Source: Bradyrhizobium australiense (lineage in GTDB: Bacteria; Pseudomonadota; Alphaproteobacteria; Rhizobiales; Xanthobacteraceae). From it: a stretch of DNA of 64,000 bases. The number at the start of each line of letters is the position of its first letter. The first letter of the stretch is position 1. The position numbers and the translations under genes are program-made. Below are positions 1 through 8,341 of this stretch, piece by piece. Under the pieces are notes generated by a model. That model did not search any database. It was not told where the DNA came from and saw nothing but the letters and a program-made list of their open reading frames with translations. Where the stretch lies: contig NZ_JAAVLX010000007.1 of assembly GCF_013114825.1 (NCBI RefSeq), positions 62,001 to 126,000 of the forward strand. The letters run 5' to 3'.

Positions 1-671
1 ATCTCGCGCATCACGGCGCGGACGTCGGCGAAGTCGAGATTGATCAGGCCTTCCTTGACCATCAGGTCGGTGATGCAGGCGACGCCCGAATAGAGCACCT
101 GGTCGGCCATCGCGAAGGCGTCGGCGAAGGTGGTCTTTTCGTTAGCGACCCGGAACAGGTTTTGGTTCGGAATGATCAGCAGCGTGTCGACCACCTTGTG
201 CAGCTCGGCGATGCCGACCTCGGCGGTGCGCATGCGGCGCTGGCCTTCGAAGTGGAACGGCTTGGTCACGACGCCGACGGTGAGGATGCCCATGTCGCGC
301 GCGGTCTTGGCAATCACCGGAGCGGCGCCGGTGCCGGTGCCGCCGCCCATGCCAGCGGTGACGAACACCATGTTGGCGCCCGAGAGATGGTCGCGAAGCT
401 CGTCGATCACTTCCTGCGCCGCCGCCGCGCCAACATCAGGCTGGGACCCCGCGCCGAGGCCCTGCGTCACCTGGGTGCCCATCTGCACGATGCGCTGGGC
501 CTTCGACATGGTCAGCGCCTGCGCGTCGGTGTTGGCGACGACGAAATCGACCCCCTGCAACCCGGCGGTGATCATATTATTGACGGCGTTGCCGCCTGCT
601 CCACCGACGCCGAAGACGGTAATCCGCGGTTTCAGCTCGCTGATGTCTGGGGGGGTCAGATTGAGTGCCAT
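1..671 (-). CDS. ftsZ: cell division protein FtsZ (N-terminal part; continues past the window start)
   Basis: FtsZ is the tubulin-like GTPase that polymerises into the cytoplasmic division ring. The minus-strand frame begins at the ATG at 671 and runs open for about 223 codons to the window edge. It contains the tubulin signature loop GGGTGTGAAP near residue 105 and the early nucleotide-binding stretch GVGGAGGNAVNNM. The downstream GTPase half, linker and C-terminal peptide are outside the window. It is last in the dcw cluster, 88 bp downstream of ftsA on the same strand. The N-terminus is short and matches the usual FtsZ start, so the start is secure. Some rhizobia carry extra FtsZ copies, but the position after ftsQ-ftsA marks this as the main one. 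Confidence 0.97.
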   Translation of the reverse strand, partial: MALNLTPPDISELKPRITVFGVGGAGGNAVNNMITAGLQGVDFVVANTDAQALTMSKAQRIVQMGTQVTQGLGAGSQPDVGAAAAQEVIDELRDHLSGANMVFVTAGMGGGTGTGAAPVIAKTARDMGILTVGVVTKPFHFEGQRRMRTAEVGIAELHKVVDTLLIIPNQNLFRVANEKTTFADAFAMADQVLYSGVACITDLMVKEGLINLDFADVRAVMRE

Positions 672-759
672 GGTTGCCTCTCTTACGACGCGCGCGTTGG
701 TTCGCCCCGGCCGACGGCCGCGGGATTTGGTGAAAATCGTTTGGTCACAGGACCGGTCA

Positions 760-2079
760 TCAGAAGCCCTCGCGAAGCCATCGTCCGACCTTTCCAAAAT
801 AGCCGTCAGTCCCTGTCCTGAGCTGCCGCGTATGCCGCGGTTCGACGTGTTCAAGATGAGCGTATTGCGGATAGACCAGCAGACCGGTGGGAACCGCGAA
901 CGAGGCGCTCTTGGCCTCGTTGGGCAGCCGGCCGAAGCCGAGCGGCCGGCCGATCCGGACCGGCCGGTTGAGAATGCGGGTGGCGAGTTCGACGGTGCCG
1001 GTGAGCTGGGAGGCCCCGCCGCTCAACACAACCCGCGCCCGCGGCTCTGCCGCAAAGGGGGAATCCGCGAGCCGGTCCCGGACCATTTCAAAAATCTCCT
1101 CGGCACGATGCCGGACGATGTTGGCAATCGTGGCGCGCGAGACGATCTGCGGCGCATCGTGTTCCTCGCCCGCAGTCGGTACAGACATCAGCTCGCGCGC
1201 GTCGGACCCGCCGGTCAGCACGGTGCCATATAACGTCTTGATTCGCTCGGCATCCGCAATGCATGCGCCGACGCCGCGTGCAAGATCCATCGTCACGTGC
1301 TGGCCACCGAGCGCAAAACCCGAGGCATGCACGAAACGGCCGCCGGAATAGGTCGCAATCGTGGTCGATCCGGCCCCCATTTCGACCACGGCAGCGCCGA
1401 GATCGGCCTCGTCGTCAGTCAGCACGGAAAGACCTGCGACATAAGGACTCGCCGCCATAGCCTCGACGTTGAGATGGCATCGCTCGACCACCAGCATCAA
1501 ATTGCGGGCGACGGTGGCATCCGCCGTCACCACGTTCATGTCGACGCCGAACTGTCGGGCAACCATGCCGCGGGGGTCGCGGATGCCCTTGACGCCATCG
1601 AGCGCATAGCCGACCGGCAGCGCGTGCAGCACCGTGCGCCCCTCGCCGGTGGCGTGACGCATGCCGGTGGAGGTCACCCGGGTGACATCGTCAGAGGTGA
1701 CCGAGCCGCCTCTGATATCAGCGGCAGCCTCGACAAGCTGCCCCTGCAGCCGGCCGCCGGAAACCGACAGCAATACTGATTCAACGCGGACCTTGGCCAT
1801 GCGCTCGGCCAGCGCCACCGTCTGGCGCACCGCTTGCTCGCATTCGGCGAGATCGACCACCGCGCCGGCCTTGACGCCGCGCGACTGGATCTGGCTGTAG
1901 CCGATCAGTTCGACCGCATGGGTGCGGCCGCGCAGCGCGTCGCTCGGCGGCGACGGCTTCAGCCGCGCGATCATGCAGGCGATCTTGCTGGTGCCGACAT
2001 CGAGCGAAGCCACCAGCGCCGTACGCTTGTGGTCGACGGGCCGCGTCTTCGGGGTCTGGTTGCGATCGAGGCCGGTCAT
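760..2079 (-). CDS. ftsA: cell division protein FtsA
   Basis: FtsA is the actin-like ATPase that anchors FtsZ filaments to the inner membrane and recruits the late divisome. The 439-aa product has the actin-fold phosphate-1 motif (SLDVGTSKIACMIA, about residues 25-40) and a phosphate-2-like GAGSTTIA near residue 240. The C-terminus ends in the amphipathic membrane-targeting helix GKVGRWLREGF. Length is normal for alphaproteobacterial FtsA. The ATG overlaps the ftsQ stop by 4 bp, so the two are probably translationally coupled. ftsZ follows after 88 bp. Confidence 0.96.
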   Translation of the reverse strand: MTGLDRNQTPKTRPVDHKRTALVASLDVGTSKIACMIARLKPSPPSDALRGRTHAVELIGYSQIQSRGVKAGAVVDLAECEQAVRQTVALAERMAKVRVESVLLSVSGGRLQGQLVEAAADIRGGSVTSDDVTRVTSTGMRHATGEGRTVLHALPVGYALDGVKGIRDPRGMVARQFGVDMNVVTADATVARNLMLVVERCHLNVEAMAASPYVAGLSVLTDDEADLGAAVVEMGAGSTTIATYSGGRFVHASGFALGGQHVTMDLARGVGACIADAERIKTLYGTVLTGGSDARELMSVPTAGEEHDAPQIVSRATIANIVRHRAEEIFEMVRDRLADSPFAAEPRARVVLSGGASQLTGTVELATRILNRPVRIGRPLGFGRLPNEAKSASFAVPTGLLVYPQYAHLEHVEPRHTRQLRTGTDGYFGKVGRWLREGF

Positions 2080-3062
2080 GCGTCACCGGCCTTTTTCTTC
2101 GGCTTCTTTTCCTTGAACAGTTCTTCGCGGGCCTTCGCCGCGTCTTCCGACAATTGCACCGTCAGCCGGTCCGGCAAGCGCATGTCGACGGCGACGATAT
2201 CGCGCGAGAACAACCTATCTTCCTTGTCGAGCTTGCTCAGCATGGCCAGCGCGTTGCCGATGTCGTTCTCCGGCAGGCGAATGTCGAGGCCGTCCTTCAG
2301 CCGCAAATTCCAGCGCCGTTCGCCGACCAAGATTGCAGCCTTGGTCACCGAGCGGACCTGCGGATAGCGCTCAAGCAGCGCGAGGAAATCACGCGACTTG
2401 ACATCGGCGCCCTTGCCCACCACGAGTGGCAGCGTCACGAAGCGGCGCGACACGTAGGGCTCCAGCACCGCGCCGTCCTCGGAGATCACCGACAGCCGGC
2501 CGTCCTGCTGCCACAGCGCGAACGCCGTGCGCTCGACGATGTCGATCTGCAACTGGCCGGGATAAAGCTTCAGAATTGTCGCGTCCGCGATCCACGGATT
2601 GGCCTTGAGCTTGTCGCGCACGGTGGCGGCATCGAGGAACAACAGCGAGGAGCGGCCGTTGACGCCGCCGATCGCGAGCACCTCGTCCTGGCTCAAGTGC
2701 TTGCGGCCGTTAATGGCGACCGTGGTGATGCGGAATCCTGCGGAATTGGCCAGCGCATTGCGGGCGTCACTGAGCGCCGCCGTGAATTCATCGACGTGAC
2801 CGCCCTTGACGATGCCGAGGCCGGCGCTGCCGAGCAGTATCAAGACGGTCAAGGCAATGCCGGTGCGATTCGGCAGATAGCGTTCGACCAGGAGGACCAG
2901 GCGATTCGGCGGCTCGCGATCGATTACGGGTCTCGCCGGGACACGGGCACGAAAGCCCACCCGCTCGCGCAGCAGCACGACCGCTCCAATAGCGGCTGCT
3001 TTCAGGTCAGCCTGGGGCCCCAGCGATCTCAGTGACCGTGTGAGGCGTCCTGCACCATCCAT
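2076..3062 (-). CDS. ftsQ: cell division protein FtsQ
   Basis: FtsQ is the bitopic divisome scaffold that links FtsL/FtsB and the FtsWI synthase to the ring. The 328-aa product has an unusually basic cytoplasmic N-tail of about 65 residues, then one transmembrane helix (GIALTVLILLGSAGLGIV). A periplasmic POTRA domain follows (FRITTVAINGRKHLSQDEVL through WIADATILKLYPGQLQIDI), then the FtsQ beta domain. The basic tail ends in a KEKKPKKK run. The stop overlaps the ftsA start. The upstream 312-bp gap carries a CtrA-type box, suggesting that ftsQ starts its own cell-cycle-controlled transcript, as it does in Caulobacter. Confidence 0.94.
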   Translation of the reverse strand: MDGAGRLTRSLRSLGPQADLKAAAIGAVVLLRERVGFRARVPARPVIDREPPNRLVLLVERYLPNRTGIALTVLILLGSAGLGIVKGGHVDEFTAALSDARNALANSAGFRITTVAINGRKHLSQDEVLAIGGVNGRSSLLFLDAATVRDKLKANPWIADATILKLYPGQLQIDIVERTAFALWQQDGRLSVISEDGAVLEPYVSRRFVTLPLVVGKGADVKSRDFLALLERYPQVRSVTKAAILVGERRWNLRLKDGLDIRLPENDIGNALAMLSKLDKEDRLFSRDIVAVDMRLPDRLTVQLSEDAAKAREELFKEKKPKKKAGDA

Positions 3063-3374
3063 TGCACGAGCCTGTCCAAGTGTTGTTCCCGCAATCGTTT
3101 TTGCGAGTCTGGCTCAGATGACGCCTCGGCCGTGCCGGACTTAAGTGCTGACCTGAAGTCGGAACAGCGCACGCCCCGGCAGCCAAGCGCCACATGCGCC
3201 GCCAGCGTTAACCTTCGTTCTTCCTGGTAAACAAAGTGTAAAAACGGGGGGCTGGTGATGCGCTTTGGCCCGTCTTTTGAGTGCTTTGCCGGACAATTCT
3301 TAGGATTTTAGCAACAATTTTCGTGGCGAGGTTAGTTCCGGGTTAACGGCCTGTTAATGGGCCGGCCGGGGCGG
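3063..3374. other. ddlB-ftsQ intergenic region
   Basis: This 312-bp stretch has no convincing gene; the small frames in it lack ribosome sites and family features. It is locally AT-rich (about 3215-3345) compared with its surroundings and holds the CtrA-type box at 3342-3357 plus an isolated TTAACC half-site near 3208. It probably contains the ftsQAZ promoter. Confidence 0.6.
3342..3357 (-). promoter_or_regulatory. CtrA-type binding box upstream of ftsQ
   Basis: The minus strand reads TTAACAGGCCGTTAAC, an exact match to the CtrA consensus TTAA-N7-TTAAC. It lies just downstream of the ddlB stop and about 280 bp upstream of the ftsQ ATG, in the direction of ftsQAZ. CtrA control of ftsQA and ftsZ is established in Caulobacter; its use here is inferred from the motif and its position. 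Confidence 0.65.
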
Positions 3375-4367
3375 TCACGTCCGTTCCCGGCTGCGCCGTT
3401 CGGCCAGCGTGATCTGATCGCGCAGAAAATCCGGAAATTCGATCCCCTGGGCCTTGAGCGCCTTCGGGTAGAGCGAGGCCGCCGTCAGGCCCGGCAGGGT
3501 ATTGGTTTCCAGGTAAACCAGCCCCTTCGCCGAAACGATGAAGTCGGTCCGGGAATACCCGCTGCAGGACAGCGCTTTGTGCGCTCGCAACGCCTGATCC
3601 TGCAGTTGCGCAGTGATGTCCGGAGAAAAGCGCCCCGGACAGATCTCCTGAGTCGATTTGAGCAGATATTTGGCCGTGTAGTCGAAGGTGCCCTGCCCCG
3701 GGACGATCTCGATCGGCGGCAGCGACATCAACGTGCCGTCTGACTGCTCCAGCACGCCGCAGGTTGCTTCCACGCCGGCGATGAACGGCTCGATCAGATA
3801 TTCTTCGGCCTTGGCAGCGTTGCGCACGGCGACAAGGTCCTGCTTGGCGTTGACGAAGATCAGGCCATAGCTCGAACCATCGCGCGCCGGCTTGGCTATC
3901 AGCCTGCCGTATTCGGCAAGGGCTGTGTCGAGGTTTTCCAGGGCAATGCCCGCCGGAGCCGCGACACCTGCAATCGCCGCAAACCGTTTCGCCGCGACCT
4001 TATCGAAGGCGAGGTTCGACGACGCCGAGCCGGATCCGGTGAAGGGAATGCCGCGCATTTCGCACATCGCCTGCAGTTCGCCATTCTCGGCCCGGCCGCC
4101 ATGCAATCCGAGTACCAGCACACGGTCTTCCGCCTTTGCCTTGTCGAGCGCCGCCTCCAGCGCGATGCCGCGGTTAGCCGGTTTGAATTCATCCTCGAAG
4201 GGACGCGAATGCTCGAGCAGCGCTTTTGAATTGACGTCGTGGACAGTGTCGGCCACGGACCAGAACCAGAGATCGGCTTCCGGCAAGGCGCGGTGCAACG
4301 CCTGCGCGCTCGCTACCGAAACCAGCCGCTCTTTATTGGTACCGCCGAACAGAATGGTAATTCGCAT
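3375..4367 (-). CDS. ddlB: D-alanine--D-alanine ligase
   Basis: Ddl joins two D-alanines using ATP to make the dipeptide that MurF adds to the peptidoglycan precursor. The 330-aa ATP-grasp protein has the N-terminal ILFGGTNKERLVSVAS segment with the expected glutamate. It also has LHGGRAENGELQAM (usual family form LHGxxGEDGxxQ), the ATP-binding PARDGSSYG segment and the C-terminal LETNTLPGLTAAS (usual NTxPGMT). The motifs are in place but drifted, notably GEDG to AENG and PGMT to PGLT, so this is a divergent Ddl. Its position between murB and ftsQ supports the call. Another ATP-grasp ligase is possible but less likely. Confidence 0.87.
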   Translation of the reverse strand: MRITILFGGTNKERLVSVASAQALHRALPEADLWFWSVADTVHDVNSKALLEHSRPFEDEFKPANRGIALEAALDKAKAEDRVLVLGLHGGRAENGELQAMCEMRGIPFTGSGSASSNLAFDKVAAKRFAAIAGVAAPAGIALENLDTALAEYGRLIAKPARDGSSYGLIFVNAKQDLVAVRNAAKAEEYLIEPFIAGVEATCGVLEQSDGTLMSLPPIEIVPGQGTFDYTAKYLLKSTQEICPGRFSPDITAQLQDQALRAHKALSCSGYSRTDFIVSAKGLVYLETNTLPGLTAASLYPKALKAQGIEFPDFLRDQITLAERRSRERT

Positions 4368-4421
4368 CAGCCTTGCTGCCTCGCTTGCTTTTCGATGCTT
4401 CGCATCGCCCCGGAATGACGA

Positions 4422-5342
4422 CTAGACCGAAATTCCGATCCGCTTGATTTCCCAATGTAGCTCTATGCCAGAATTCGCTTTAACCCGCTCGCGCACGGTT
4501 TCGCCTAGCGTTTCAATATCATGCCCGGTGGCGTTGCCGGTATTGATGAGGAAATTGCAGTGCATTTCCGAGACCTGCGCGCCGCCGATACGAAGCCCGC
4601 GGCAGCCGGCGGCGTCGATCAGTTTCCAGGCGCTGTTGCCGGGCGGATTCTTGAACGTCGAGCCACCGGTCTTTTCGCGAATCGGCTGCGCAGTTTCGCG
4701 ATGGCTCTGCACCTCGTTCATTCGAACGCGGATGGTTTCGGGATACGCGACCTGCCCGCGAAACCGCGCGGAGGTGAAAATGATCGAGGGGTCGACGCCG
4801 CTGTTGCGATAGACGAACTTCATGTCGGCATTGCTGAAGATATGTTTGGTGCCGTCGCGGCCGATGCCGGTTGCTTCGACCAGCACGTCCTTGGTCTCGC
4901 TTCCATTGGCGCCGGCATTCATCCGCAGCGCGCCGCCGATGGTGCCGGGAATGCCGAAGAAGAATTCCATGCCGCCGATGTTTGCGGCTGCCGCGGTCTC
5001 CGCCACGCGCTTGTCGAGCGCAGCCGTGCCCGCGCTGACGATGTCGCCGGAAGCCAAGGTCTCGCCAAACGCCCGCGGCGACAGACGGATCACCACGCCC
5101 GGCATGCCGCCGTCGCGCACGATCAGGTTGGAGCCGACGCCGACGACATAGACCGGCAATTCCTTCGGAAGCAGCTTTAAGAAGTAGGCGAGATCGTCTT
5201 CATCCGCCGGCGTGAACAGCACCTGCGCCGGGCCGCCGACGCGAAACCACGTCAGTTCGGCGAGCGACTGGTTCGCCAGCAGCCGCCCGCGCAGGTCCGG
5301 CATCGCGGCTTTCAGATCGGGCGTGATGTCGGGGAAGGTCAT
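4422..5342 (-). CDS. murB: UDP-N-acetylenolpyruvoylglucosamine reductase MurB
   Basis: MurB is the cytoplasmic flavoenzyme that reduces UDP-GlcNAc-enolpyruvate to UDP-MurNAc. The 306-aa product shows the FAD-binding elements GVGSNLIVRDGG (about residues 69-80) and GIPGTIGGALRMNAGANG (about 128-145). It also has the GGSTFKNP motif carrying the catalytic serine, and the C-terminal SEMHCNFLIN. The length fits type IIa/b MurB. It lies 54 bp upstream of ddlB, but about 300 bp of repeat-bearing sequence separates it from murC. Confidence 0.96.
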   Translation of the reverse strand: MTFPDITPDLKAAMPDLRGRLLANQSLAELTWFRVGGPAQVLFTPADEDDLAYFLKLLPKELPVYVVGVGSNLIVRDGGMPGVVIRLSPRAFGETLASGDIVSAGTAALDKRVAETAAAANIGGMEFFFGIPGTIGGALRMNAGANGSETKDVLVEATGIGRDGTKHIFSNADMKFVYRNSGVDPSIIFTSARFRGQVAYPETIRVRMNEVQSHRETAQPIREKTGGSTFKNPPGNSAWKLIDAAGCRGLRIGGAQVSEMHCNFLINTGNATGHDIETLGETVRERVKANSGIELHWEIKRIGISV

Positions 5343-5399
5343 GTCGCGTCAGCCGCCTCGCGATCCGATTTGAGGCCGCGTCGCGTTGACGCCGTCGCC

Positions 5400-5565
5400 C
5401 GGGGCTCACCCCTCTCCCCAACCCTCCCCCGCAAGGGAGGAGGGAGCCGGTCGAGCGTGCTCACCTCACGCACAGGAAACGCTACATTGATTGCTTTGGC
5501 ATTGGTCAGGGAGGCACCAGCGAACGGGTTCGCTCTCCCCTTGCGGGGGAGGGCTGGCGGCATAC
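5400..5565. repeat. GC-rich intergenic repeat between murC and murB
   Basis: The left half reads CCTCTCCCCAACCCTCCCCC and the right half contains the opposite-sense CCTTGCGGGGGAGGGCTGG. Together they form an imperfect inverted pair around a central AT-richer core (about 5460-5520). It resembles the dispersed non-coding repeats seen elsewhere in this window, and no gene is visible in it. Confidence 0.5.
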
Positions 5566-5640
5566 GCCGGCGTTCGTGACCACCCTCCACTTCAGCTCTT
5601 TGCTGCAAGGGATGAAAGCAAGCGGCGACAGTAATTATCA

Positions 5641-7044
5641 TCACCCCAACGCCTTCAATTCGCCGGGCAGTGCGTAGGCCCATTGCGTGATGTTGCCGGC
5701 GCCGAGGCAGACGACGAGGTCGCCGGGGCCGGCGATGCCGCGGACGACTTTTGCGAGTTCCGTCGAACCCGGCAGCGGGATCACCTCGCGATGGCCATGC
5801 GCGCGCAGGCCGAGCACAAAATGGTCGCGGTCGATGCCTTCGATCGGCGCCTCGCCGGCGGGATAGACCTCGGCGACGATAACCGCATCGGCATCGTTGA
5901 AGCAGGTGCAAAATTCCTCGAACAGCGATTGCAGACGGGTAAAGCGGTGCGGCTGCACCACAGCGATGATCTTGCCGTTGGTGGATTCGCGCGCCGCCTT
6001 CAGCACGGCCGCGATCTCGACCGGGTGATGGCCGTAATCGTCGATCACGGTGACGCCGTTCCATTCGCCGGTACGGGTGAAGCGGCGCTTGACGCCGCCG
6101 AAACCTGCAATGGCCTTTCGGATCGCATCGTCCGACATGCCAAGCTCATGCGCCACAGCAATCGCCGCCGTCGCGTTCGACGCATTATGCCGTCCGGGCA
6201 TCGGCAGCACGATATCAGCGATCTCGTGCGTGGCGTCGGTCTTGCGGTTGCGAAACACGACCTTGAACTTCGAGCCGCCGCCCATCGGCGTCAGGTCGAC
6301 GAGCCGCGCATCGGCCTGCGGATTTTCGCCGTAGGTGACGATGCGCCGATCCTCGATCTTGCCGACCAGCGTCTGCACCACCGGATGATCGGTGCACATC
6401 ACGGCAAAGCCATAGAACGGCACGTTCTCGACGAAATTGCGGAATGCATCCTGGATCGCCTCGAACGTCTTGAAATGATCGAGATGTTCGGGATCGATGT
6501 TGGTGACGATCACGACATCGGATGGTAGTTTCAAAAACGTGCCGTCGCTTTCGTCGGCTTCCACCACCATCCAGTCGCCGGCGCCCAATCGTGCATTGGA
6601 GCCATAGGCGTTGATGATGCCGCCATTGATCACGGTGGGATCGAGCCCGCCCGCATCGAGCAATGTTGCCACCATCGTCGTCGTCGTAGTCTTGCCGTGG
6701 GTGCCGGCAATTGCGACGCAGCTTTTCAGCCGCATCAGTTCAGCCAGCATTTCGGCGCGGCGCACCACCGGAATGCGCTGCGCGCGCGCCGCCATCAATT
6801 CCGGATTGTCGCGCTTGATCGCAGTCGAGACCACGACCACGTCGGCGCCGTCGACATTCCCGGCCTTGTGGCCGACCGACACCTTGACGCCCTTGTCCCG
6901 CAGCCGCGCGACGTTGCCGCTCTCGGAGGCATCCGAGCCCTGCACCGTATAGCCGAGATTGACGAGCACCTCGGCGATGCCGCTCATGCCGATGCCGCCA
7001 ATCCCGACGAAGTGAATGGGTCCGATCTCGCGCGGCAGTCTCAT
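5641..7044 (-). CDS. murC: UDP-N-acetylmuramate--L-alanine ligase MurC
   Basis: MurC adds L-alanine to UDP-MurNAc, the first amino acid of the stem peptide. The 467-aa product has the N-terminal Rossmann motif HFVGIGGIGMSGIAEVL, the P-loop GTHGKTTTTTM near residue 114, and VVEADESDGTFLKLPS. It also has NIDPEHLDHFKTF and the ligase-family DDYGHHPVEI near residue 340. This is standard Mur-ligase three-domain architecture and length. It lies in the dcw order between murG and murB. Confidence 0.97.
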   Translation of the reverse strand: MRLPREIGPIHFVGIGGIGMSGIAEVLVNLGYTVQGSDASESGNVARLRDKGVKVSVGHKAGNVDGADVVVVSTAIKRDNPELMAARAQRIPVVRRAEMLAELMRLKSCVAIAGTHGKTTTTTMVATLLDAGGLDPTVINGGIINAYGSNARLGAGDWMVVEADESDGTFLKLPSDVVIVTNIDPEHLDHFKTFEAIQDAFRNFVENVPFYGFAVMCTDHPVVQTLVGKIEDRRIVTYGENPQADARLVDLTPMGGGSKFKVVFRNRKTDATHEIADIVLPMPGRHNASNATAAIAVAHELGMSDDAIRKAIAGFGGVKRRFTRTGEWNGVTVIDDYGHHPVEIAAVLKAARESTNGKIIAVVQPHRFTRLQSLFEEFCTCFNDADAVIVAEVYPAGEAPIEGIDRDHFVLGLRAHGHREVIPLPGSTELAKVVRGIAGPGDLVVCLGAGNITQWAYALPGELKALG

Positions 7045-7097
7045 GCAGCATTCCCTGTCGTCATCGTCCGCCTTGTGCGCAATTGCGCACAGGAGCG

Positions 7098-7180
7098 GAT
7101 GATCCAGTATTCCGCGAAGCCGAGGCTCAAATCAGGCGCCGCAGAGTACTGGATGCCCCGCTTTCGCGGGGCATGACAAG
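7098..7180. repeat. short intergenic repeat between murG and murC
   Basis: Outward-facing CCAGTATTCCGCG and CAGAGTACTGGATG arms are followed by a small GC hairpin, GCCCCGCTTTCGCGGGGC. This resembles a dispersed palindromic element rather than coding sequence. The hairpin lacks a clear T-run on the transcribed minus strand, so it need not terminate the murG transcript. Confidence 0.5.
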
Positions 7181-7202
7181 GGGCAATTTTGCACCCAACC
7201 GC

Positions 7203-8303
7203 CTAGATTCCGGCCGTTTTCATCACCAGATCGGCCAACCGTTCGGCGGCATCGAGCCGGCCGACCTGACGGGCGGCGGCGGCCATCGCGGTCAGCCGTG
7301 TGGGCTCGGCGGCAAAGGCTGAGATTTCGGCGGCGAGCCGGTCGGGCGTGAATTCGGCTTGCGGGATCCGCAACGCGCCCGCCACCTTGGCCAACACGCC
7401 GGCATTGGCGAACTGGTCCTGGTCGATCGCGCCGGGCAGCGGCACCAGGATCGAGGGCCGGCCGATCGCGGCGAGTTCCGCCACGGTGCCGGCGCCGGAG
7501 CGCGAAACCACGAGATGGCTGGACGCCAGCCGCGCCGGCAGGTCGGTAAAGAACGGCGCGAGCTCGACCTTGATTTTGAGCCGGTCATAGATCGCCCGCA
7601 CCCGCGCCATGTCTTCCTCGCGCACCTGCTGCGTCAGCAAGATGCGGCTCCATAGCACCGGTTCGAGCCGTTCGATCGCACCCGGCACGATGTCGCTCAT
7701 CACCCGCGCGCCCTGGCTGCCGCCGATCACAAGTAAGCGCAGCGTCCCGTTCGGTTCGGGAGACGCAAACGGCTCCGCGGCGGCGGCCAGGATCGCGGGC
7801 CGCATCGGCGTACCGACCGTCGTGGTTTTTCCTGCGAGCGAGGGATCGCGATCGAGCACGCCGGGCAGCGAGGTTGCGATCGCGTTGACGTGCTTGGAGA
7901 GAAAACGGTTGGCGCGGCCGAGCACGGCGTTGGCATCATGAATGATGCCGGGCACACCGAGCAGCCGTGCCGCGATCAAGGGCGGCAGCGTCGGATAGCC
8001 GCCGAAGCCGACCACGGCCGCCGGCTTCAGCCGCCGCACCAAGTTGACCGCGACGCCCGTTCCGTAGCCGAGCATGATGATGGTGCGCGCCAGCGACAAC
8101 GGATTGCGGCCGCGCACAGTCTCGCTCGGAACCACGTCGATATTATCTCGGGTGAAAAGGCCGCTGTAGCGCAATGCACGGGCATCGGTGGCGAGCCGCA
8201 CGCGCAGGCCACGCTTGATGAGCTCAACCCCGAGCGCTTCGGCGGGAAACAGATGGCCGCCGGTGCCACCCGCGGCCAGCAGAATGAGAGGCGTAGTGTC
8301 CAT
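7203..8303 (-). CDS. murG: UDP-GlcNAc transferase MurG
   Basis: MurG is the inner-membrane-associated GT28 enzyme that adds GlcNAc to lipid I to form lipid II. The 366-aa product shows the N-terminal glycine loop AAGGTGGHLFPAEALG and the second G-loop GFGGYPTLPPLIAA. The UDP-GlcNAc-binding region has VIGGSQGAR (about residue 190) and VVSRSGAGTVAELAAIGRPSILVPLP (about 262-287). The length is normal. It is 38 bp downstream of ftsW on the same strand. Confidence 0.97.
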   Translation of the reverse strand: MDTTPLILLAAGGTGGHLFPAEALGVELIKRGLRVRLATDARALRYSGLFTRDNIDVVPSETVRGRNPLSLARTIIMLGYGTGVAVNLVRRLKPAAVVGFGGYPTLPPLIAARLLGVPGIIHDANAVLGRANRFLSKHVNAIATSLPGVLDRDPSLAGKTTTVGTPMRPAILAAAAEPFASPEPNGTLRLLVIGGSQGARVMSDIVPGAIERLEPVLWSRILLTQQVREEDMARVRAIYDRLKIKVELAPFFTDLPARLASSHLVVSRSGAGTVAELAAIGRPSILVPLPGAIDQDQFANAGVLAKVAGALRIPQAEFTPDRLAAEISAFAAEPTRLTAMAAAARQVGRLDAAERLADLVMKTAGI

Positions 8304-8341
8304 GGCTTCAAATAGCCGACGCCGCGGCGCTAGTCACGCCC

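Noticed and set aside
5339..6064. 241-codon minus-strand frame overlapping murC and murB
   Set aside because: Arg/Pro-rich, reads through an intergenic repeat and part of murC in another frame; no ribosome site.
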